A stretch of 40,664 bases of DNA, taken from Intoshia linei. Taxonomy: Eukaryota; Orthonectida; Rhopaluridae. The DNA is taken from positions 1 through 40,664 of the forward strand of contig LWCA01000203.1 of NCBI GenBank assembly GCA_001642005.1, read 5' to 3'. The notes beneath the pieces were generated by a model. It had not been told where the DNA came from. It searched no databases and saw only the letters and a list, made by a program, of their open reading frames with translations. The position numbers were made by a program, and so were the translations under genes. Positions 34,441 to 40,664 of this stretch are shown here, in pieces (position 1 is the stretch's first letter; each line of letters starts with the position of its first letter).

Positions 34441-35098
34441 CTATTTTTTGAAATTGTAGGATCAATATTTTCAATTTTTATTTTAATCGAAATATTTGAA
34501 AAATATTGGTTGATAATGTATTAAAAGTATTTTTCATCGGGAATGCGTAGATTTCTTGCGTTGAACTTTTGTATTTATATCAACTGGAATAAGCTCTATC
34601 AGAGTAATCTTTTTTTAATTCTCGGACAGTTAATTATTTCACATTTTTTGTTTTAATAAAATATTTCAGAAAAAAATATATCAATACTAAAATGCTTTTT
34701 TGACCGATAAGGCGTCACTTATTCAGATTGAAATTGTTTTTTTTATGTTAACGGAATACAAATCTACCACCTGTAAAATTGTTTAAATTCTAAAGCTGTT
34801 TTCATAAAAAAAGGGTAATTTGGGTTTTGGCCCTGAAGATATATTTTTTTTAATTTAAATTTATGATAATGTTTATGATTTTAAAATACGTATCAGAGTA
34901 TATATTTTTTTAAATTCTCGAACTCGTTTCATTTTAAAAAAAAAAGAAAATTGAGCTTTTTGACCGGTAAGATGTGAGTTTGGGAAATAGAAATTTATTT
35001 TGTTATCACCCGAAAAAAAACTGTAATTGAAATTTGGATTTTTAAAATTCCAAAACTGGTAGTTATTGAAATAAACGGTAACACACACAGACAAACCA
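34441..35098 (+). repeat. R1 dispersed repeat, copy D
   Basis: Collinear with copies B and C from TTTTTTGAAATTGTAG to AAACGGTAACACACACAGAC, including two clear ~130-bp core units (near 34808 and 34946). The minus-strand frames at 34873-35201 lie in or next to it. Confidence 0.75.
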
Positions 35099-36128
35099 AT
35101 ATAGCAAAGCATATTATAAAAGTAAGAATCAGCGTCAAAAGAAAATGTATATCGATAAAATTATTTTGATAAATTATGATACTCAATACAATACAATTCA
35201 AATATCGATGAAAACTCTCTGAGTTTGATGTTATTTTGCCATTAATCCAAATCTAACGTCCATGTCAGTTTTGAGGTTTGACAAATTGAATACGTCAACA
35301 ATTATTAGTTGATTAATTCTAATTCATTTAATTTATCCATAATTAAGGATGTTGTTTGTTTATTAAATTAAACAATTAATCTGGTTTTAAACAAAACCAG
35401 TAACTGAATTGTGTGTACATGTTTAATACATTTAACATTAAATATTTTTATTTGAATTTTATTTGAATTTTAGTCAGTTTTAATATTTTTAATATGGTTG
35501 TAAATAGACGAAGCAGGTAAATTTATTTGATATTGATTTCAAAGACATGTGGGTAAATTGTCATTTAGAAAAAATAAATTGAGCAAAAAGAGTAAAAAGT
35601 ATCAAAATGATAGATCTGTAATTTTTATTTAATTTTAATATTTTTAATCAAGATTATACAGTACATTAAGAATCCATGAGTTTGTTATATATAACATTTG
35701 GTATGTCTCAATGGGTTGATCAAAGTGATATAAATATTATTTTCAATCATCCTTTTTTTCAATAAGGTTTACCCATTGATACGTCTGAAGAAAATCTTAT
35801 AACTAGTCAATAATTTTTATTATACTTATACTTGTATGTATGATACTGGCTTGATCGTTTTCTACTTCAGGAAAGCATTAGCTATCAAGGGATGACTTTT
35901 TTAATTTTTAACAAACTAACAAAAAAATCATAATTGACAGATTTCAACGTTTGTTTCGTGGTATAATGTCAATATTAATTTTTAAAAAAAAAAAAAAAAT
36001 TGGTTCGCCGTATTTATATTGATAATTAAAATTTGCTCTACTCTGCTTTAAGTGCTTCATTGTACATTTTAACTAACATTTTAAAACTTAATTGAACGTT
36101 TCAATTAAAATAATATTATTAAATTTAG
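35099..36128. other. Upstream region of the 36129 exon
   Basis: Expected to hold the first exon of the next gene. ATG at 35494 opens a seven-codon frame to a good donor (GCAG|GTAAAT at 35516), but the phase does not fit the exon at 36129. Nothing else recognised. Confidence 0.4.
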
Positions 36129-36545
36129 GAACGTCGATCAAATCATAATCAATATGACACATACTCTCACGTTCCGTGGCTACACCCTCAAAAATATCAA
36201 AATGGTTCTACAAATTTATATTATCCGACAAATTTTGTATTACCTAAAATGAAAAATTTGAATCATACCATGATTCCCAAAATATTGAGAAAAAATTATT
36301 ACAACATCGATGTACATTTAAATATACAAAAGATGAGAATTGAACTAATGAATTCAGGTAAGCATGCATCCAATGTAAAGAAAAATGGTAAAATAAGCCA
36401 ATTTCAAAAAACTGTCGAATCCATTGCAAATTTTGGCAAACAAATTCCATTTGAACATATGAAGGAAATGTTGGATTATGCTCAAAAACACCCTAAATCA
36501 CCGAAAATTGATAAAAAATATAAATGGTTGAAGAGAGATAAATAA
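36129..36545 (+). CDS. Last exon of an unrecognised basic protein
   Basis: An acceptor (attaaatttag) ends at 36128 and the frame is open from it for 138 codons to TAA at 36543-36545. The first Met in frame is at 36249 (MKNLNHTMIPKILRKNYYN). The peptide is Lys/Asn/Tyr-rich, with an SHVPWLHPQKYQN segment early and a strongly basic C-terminus (KIDKKYKWLKRDK). No membrane segment and no known motif. The splice signal and length argue for a real exon. A first exon at 35494-35516 was considered but is out of phase. Function unknown. Confidence 0.5.
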   Translation, partial: ERRSNHNQYDTYSHVPWLHPQKYQNGSTNLYYPTNFVLPKMKNLNHTMIPKILRKNYYNIDVHLNIQKMRIELMNSGKHASNVKKNGKISQFQKTVESIANFGKQIPFEHMKEMLDYAQKHPKSPKIDKKYKWLKRDK

Positions 36546-36599
36546 ATTTATTTTTACAATGTAATATGCAACTACTTGTTTCGTTTCAAAAAACAAAAG

Positions 36600-36680
36600 A
36601 TGCGAACGAAAGAATTATATAGATTTTCACCCATATTTCTTTATTAGAAATCTGTAGACATTGAATGCACATTCATATTA
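36600..36680 (+). repeat. R1 fragment
   Basis: GAATTATATAGATTTTCACC followed by CATATTTCTTTATTAGAAAT matches the 5' portion of copy C at 8955-9000. It is cut off a few bases before the pogo-type MITE. Confidence 0.6.
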
Positions 36681-36690
36681 TATATAGGTA

Positions 36691-37010
36691 CAGTGATCGC
36701 TTTCTAAATTAAACACTAACTGCAAAAAAATGGATGGTGTTCATATTTTAGATATTGAACACTGTTTTATGAAAAATTTATTAACAAATTGTAAACAAAT
36801 TTATAAGAAAAATCAAAATTTTAAAATAAATCAATTGTTTAAATTGAAAAACTCACATTTTTTATTAAATTTCTTAAATTATATAGAAAATTAATTAAAT
36901 TACAACAAATTTAGCAGAAAAATCACAATAAATTGTGTTCATGTTCAAGAGCGGGAATGTATATTTTTACCATGTATTTAGATACTGTTCAATTTAGGGA
37001 GCGACCACTG
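36691..37010. mobile_element. Pogo-type MITE (320 bp)
   Basis: The left end CAGTGATCGCTTTCTAAATT and the right end AATTTAGGGAGCGACCACTG are inverted repeats over about 25 bp with four mismatches. TA flanks both sides (36689-36690, 37011-37012). The CAGT start and TA duplication fit pogo/Tigger. Subterminal GTTCATATTTTAGATATTGA and its inverted relative near 36940 add internal symmetry. Non-coding. Confidence 0.85.
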
Positions 37011-37114
37011 TATTCATATTTTTTATCACGATTTTTAGGGTTGTAAGTTTAATTTGACTGTTTGTAAAATGATAAAATCATTGTTTAATAAATTAAAGTT
37101 ATTCATCGGAGGAG

Positions 37115-37167
37115 CTAGCTGATGTTTGTATGAAGTACATAACTAATAATAATAACAGTCAAGCTAG
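37115..37167. repeat. R3 palindromic hairpin, copy 5
   Basis: CTAGCTGATGTTTGTATGAA and GTACATAAC, a TAATAATAA insertion, then AACAGTCAAGCTAG. The same arms as copy 1, read from the other strand, with a short expansion in one arm. Confidence 0.6.
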
Positions 37168-38300
37168 TTTATTCTAATTTTAATTCTAAAGCCTGACATA
37201 TTTATAAACTTTTAAAGAAACACAAAAAATTCGATATTTATAAAATAAGATTATAATAATGTTTTGCCATTGCAGAAAATCAATTAAAATTTAAGATTAA
37301 TTAAGATTTAATTTAAGATTTGAATTTAATTTAGCATTATAAAGAGGTAAGTAAGTTATTTAAATTATTTTAAGAGAATTGGGCTAATAAAAACCCACCT
37401 TCTTTACAATATTTCTTATAAAGATAATCTGAATTATTATTACTTTTTAACATCATTTTTCAGGTTCGTATATTCACAACGTATAATACTTTTATTAAAA
37501 CTTATTTGATTAAAATTTGAGAAATGATGTTATTTTATTGCATACAACAGTAATTTAGAAAAACGTCAAATTGAAAAATATCGCATTACATTTCACGAAA
37601 CCCCTGGGTTCCGCGGAACACGGGTTAAAAACCACTGATGTAATGTGACCGACACCATCATGCTCGGGTCTATACGAATATTAAAATAATAAAGTAATAA
37701 CGTTGTCCGTACATAATGTTCAAAATGTGACATAATTTATGAATATAATGTTTCATCCCATATCATAATAGATAACTTTTGTTAATAATTTCTTATTATT
37801 CACACAAAGTAATCAAAGTTTAATAACATATAATTAATTTTTTCTGAAAAGACATAAATTCAAGCACAAAAATAGCCGATTTATATAATTTTGTTTATTG
37901 TTTCAATGGATAATCAAAATGTTAATTGGTTAATTCTACACGTTAACGATCCATTCAAATATAGTGAATAATGTTTTCTGCTCCGGAGACATCACACTTT
38001 CAACTGAAATAATCAGACCCCATAAGTAAACCAAAAAGTTCATTTTTGTTGTCTAGTGTTATATAACTGAGATAATAAGAAATTAATTACTGTTTAATTA
38101 AATTAAGTAACGGATTCATTATATTGATTATATTAGTATTAAAAATCAAAAATAAAAATAAACACATTACTCCGTTTTAGTACATTATTATCACGATTGG
38201 TCTATTCATTGTTTTTCAAAAAATATGTTGCATTAGAACTGTTACACTCCAATTGTAACGTACGCCTTGAATTAGAATCATTTTAATTTAATATATTTCA
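37168..38300. other. Upstream of the cyclophilin gene; a hAT end at 37637
   Basis: GGTTCCGCGGAACACGGGTT then AAAAACCACTG (ending at 37637) is a typical right end of a hAT element, whose reverse complement starts CAGTGGTTTTTAACCC. No matching left end was seen. The promoter and 5' exon of the cyclophilin gene should lie here; nothing specific is recognisable. Confidence 0.5.
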
Positions 38301-38301
38301 G

Positions 38302-38925
38302 AAAAGTTTAAAATCATGAACTCAAAAATTATTTCATATTTATTTTTTTTACTATCAGTTTACCACTTTGCAAAAGACTTAAAATTGACTGTAACAGATG
38401 AAGTCATTTTGGAATTTACTGTGACAAAGGAAGAGAAAACGGATTATAAAGCAACAGTTAAATTGGCACTATTTGGTGAAATTGCACCAATAACTGTATT
38501 AAACTATGTTTTATTGTGTGAAGGATATGAAAATCATAATGTAATTAATGTAACTTATTAATTAATTAATTGAAATTATACATATTTTTGTAGGATACTT
38601 TGTCTTACACCAATTCTACGGTACATAGAATTGTTCCTGATTTATTGATCCAATCTGGTGACGTAACAAATTATGATGGCTCTGGTAGCACCTCTGTCTA
38701 TGGAGGTGAATTTATTGATGAAACTTTTGATCTGAGTCATAAAACCGGTGTAGTCTCCATGGCGAATAGAGGAAAAGGTGAATAAATATTTTATGTTAAT
38801 GCATCGTGTTTTTTTTATTTGGAAGTATTTTAGATTCAAATGGATCTCAGTTCTTCATCACAACATCTCAAGCTAGATGGATGGATGGAAAACATGTTGT
38901 TTTTGGAAAGGTCATAGATGGAATG
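38302..38925 (+). CDS. Secreted/ER cyclophilin (peptidyl-prolyl isomerase), 3' incomplete
   Basis: Cis-trans prolyl isomerase entering the secretory pathway. Coding exons 38316-38540, 38594-38777 and 38834-38925; 38302-38315 is 5' UTR after an acceptor (atatttcag). A signal peptide ([20 protein letters not shown]) precedes the fold. Relative to cyclophilin A, the catalytic Arg is kept in [14 protein letters not shown] (Arg87), as are Gln95, the NGSQFFITT motif (139-147), Trp152 and the His157 loop ([12 protein letters not shown]). The active-site Phe-Met pair is replaced by Leu92-Leu93. An N-glycosylation site (Asn82) lies before the active site. The 35-40 residues after VIDGM, with the last strand, are not found and must be beyond the window. 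Introns of 53 and 56 nt. The insertion-rich N-terminal part resembles ninaA-type secretory cyclophilins. Confidence 0.88.
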
Positions 38926-40185
38926 GTAATTTTTTTAGTTTTTTTATAAATACTGTTCTCAATTTACTTACAAAGCGAAAATGTGTCAATTCCAATGAGA
39001 TTCTATCACATTTAGTTCATAACAAAAAATGGAAAAATCTGATTTAACTGACATTTTGTGAAACGGTGTATGGCTCGTTTTCAATTTTTGATTAATCTGT
39101 GAAATTTTGAATATTCATGCTATAATTCATAGCATATTGAACTCTATCTGTTAACTCATTATAACTACAGTTTTGATTTTTAAGACTCCAAACTACATTG
39201 TCCAAGATAAATACTTTATGTAGTAAATATAAACCATTTATTAACATAAAAAATATTTAGAATCAAATAAAAAAGATAAATAATGAAAAGACTGATACTG
39301 ATACGCAAATTCCCATCAATGATATCAAAATATCAGCTTGTAGTCATACGCGAGTGATACCGCCTTATGACTTGAAATAATATGAAAATTTATTGTGAAT
39401 AAAGTTTAATTTACATTTATTTATAAATTTATTACTACAGTCTGACCTCGGCAGTGGTCACCCTCGCTTTTTGGGGCATTCTTTCATAAGTAACGGCATT
39501 GTATCCATATCAACGTGTTATATACATAAGATGTTAATTTTTCGAATTTAAATATATTTTAGTTTATATTATAATATATAAATTATAATCAATGATTATA
39601 ATATGATTATTAATCATACTATATATTTAAATTATTAAATTTTAGATTATAAACTCATTTCCGTAGGGGAAAGTTGAAATAAAATTTTTATATAAAAATT
39701 TTTGAATTATACTGATTTCTGTATCAATTTAATCATTTTGTATACTAAAGTTCTTACAAAATCTGAAATTTTTGAAAATGTGAAACACCCCAATGTATAT
39801 ATCAATTATTATAATAATTATCAAGCTTTGTCTGCATCATCAAAATACATTTAATAAGTTTCAAATGATTAATATACAATACGTATATGTTCTAGACCAG
39901 TCGTGTCAAACTTGCGACCCTCCGCGACTTCGTATATTTATATAATATTTATACTATTAAATTTTCAAAAATGAATTTTTATCAACATTATCATACCTAA
40001 ACTGCGATAAAATTAAATTTACTGATATCAATGATAATATTAAAGGAATTCATAGATTGTCAATTCAAAAATGAATTAATAAATATTAAAAAATGTACGT
40101 CTGTTTATTTATTTGTCTGTTACCATTTATTTAAGAAAGTAATATGCGTAAAGTCTTATTAACCCATGTGTAATACGTTTTTTCC
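38926..40185. other. Intron of the cyclophilin gene
   Basis: No cyclophilin exon recognised. CAGTCTGACCTCGGCAGTGG at 39438, preceded by TA, resembles a pogo/Tigger end, and CAGTCGTGTCAAACTTGCGA at 39898 a hAT end; neither has a partner. Confidence 0.5.
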
Positions 40186-40451
40186 AGGGTGATGTTTTAT
40201 CGCACATTTTATTTTCAAAAATTGAGTCCTTCAAGGTCAAAAACCCTTTGTTGGTTTGTTTAAAAATTCAAAGAGTCCTAAAATTATAAAAAATACGTAA
40301 TCTAATAAAGATTTTAAAAGATCAACATTATGATAAATTTAAATTTCAAAATCATATATCTTCACGGCAAAACCACAAATTACGCTTTTTTTTAAAAATA
40401 AAATACATCCTAGAATTTCATACAGTATAAATTGTGTGATAATTTTGAAAC
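40186..40451 (-). repeat. R1 units, inverted
   Basis: The minus strand gives AAAGGGTTTTTGACCTTGAA and GCGTAATTTGTGGTTTTGCC with GTGAAGATATATG, plus AAATTCTAGGATGTATTTT: two R1 units in opposite orientation to the adjoining direct copy. Confidence 0.65.
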
Positions 40452-40664
40452 GGTTAACAAAGTTTTTTAGTTTCGTTGTTTAGTTTATTATTTTATTTAT
40501 ATTTGACAATTTTAATAAAAATATTTTAAAAAAATCAAAATTTGTTTCGTGTAGACGTACAATCTACATTTTTTTTGAAATTATAGGATCAATATTTTCA
40601 ATTTTAATCAAAACATTTGAAAAATATTGGTTGATAATATATTAAAAATTATTTTTCACCGGGA
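40452..40664 (+). repeat. R1 dispersed repeat, copy E (runs off the window)
   Basis: Starts at TTAACAAAGTTTTTTAGTTT as copy B does, and continues to TTGGTTGATAATATATTAAA and CACCGGGA at the window edge. It directly abuts inverted units, giving a foldback-like arrangement. Confidence 0.75.

Noticed and set aside
1-40664. CRISPR arrays, operons, tRNA or rRNA genes.
   Set aside because: None was seen; the genes have spliceosomal introns and the repeats are transposon-like, so prokaryotic features are not expected.

Overview
The window is strongly AT-rich eukaryotic (animal) DNA: protein genes split by spliceosomal GT-AG introns lie among decayed transposons. Four genes are recognised with confidence: the katanin p80 subunit (KATNB1), the checkpoint kinase BUB1, a TDRD12/Yb-type Tudor protein of the piRNA pathway, and a secreted cyclophilin. 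TDRD12-type proteins with a CS domain occur in animals, and hAT, mariner/pogo, piggyBac and Ty3/gypsy relics together fit an invertebrate, perhaps an insect; the lineage cannot be fixed from the sequence. Many introns are only 33-58 nt long, which may help identify the clade.

Layout. 1-909: 3' part of a broken Ty3/gypsy element (integrase, polypurine tract, short LTR) that interrupts a copy of a dispersed repeat, here called R1. 910-6772: repeats R1, R2 and a palindromic hairpin R3, one unrecognised ORF (2907-3338), otherwise empty. 6773-12960 (+): katanin p80, 17 exons, with an R1 copy in one intron and a 1-nt frameshift in the con80 domain. 12961-15346: repeat modules, a ~30-bp tandem array and a hAT transposase remnant. 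15347-20346 (-): BUB1, with repeated exons, a duplicated phospho-motif-like segment and a kinase C-lobe that runs out into the tandem array. 20347-22678: a SINE-like repeat, no convincing gene. 22679-23173 (-): a short FLYWCH-type zinc-finger protein related to MULE transposases. 23174-24725: decayed R1 (inverted) and hAT-like ends. 24726-29370 (-): the TDRD12-like gene. 29371-32113: intergenic with two mariner-type MITEs. 32114-32758 (+): an orphan multi-pass membrane protein. 32876-35098: pogo relic, piggyBac-type MITE, SINE copy, R3 and R1. 36129-36545 (+): last exon of an unrecognised basic protein. 36691-37010: a pogo-type MITE with matching ends. 38302-38925 (+): first three coding exons of the cyclophilin, which continues past the window; R1 in an inverted and a direct orientation occupies the end.

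The genes do not form an operon or an obvious cluster. Katanin p80 (microtubule severing) and BUB1 (spindle checkpoint) are both cell-division proteins but are convergent neighbours, probably by chance. The TDRD12-like protein belongs to the pathway that silences the transposons filling the rest of the window. I see no clear evidence of a wholly new system. The most unusual observations are the repeated exons and truncated kinase lobe of BUB1, the inactive-looking helicase core of the TDRD12-like protein, the very short introns, and the foldback-like R1 family.
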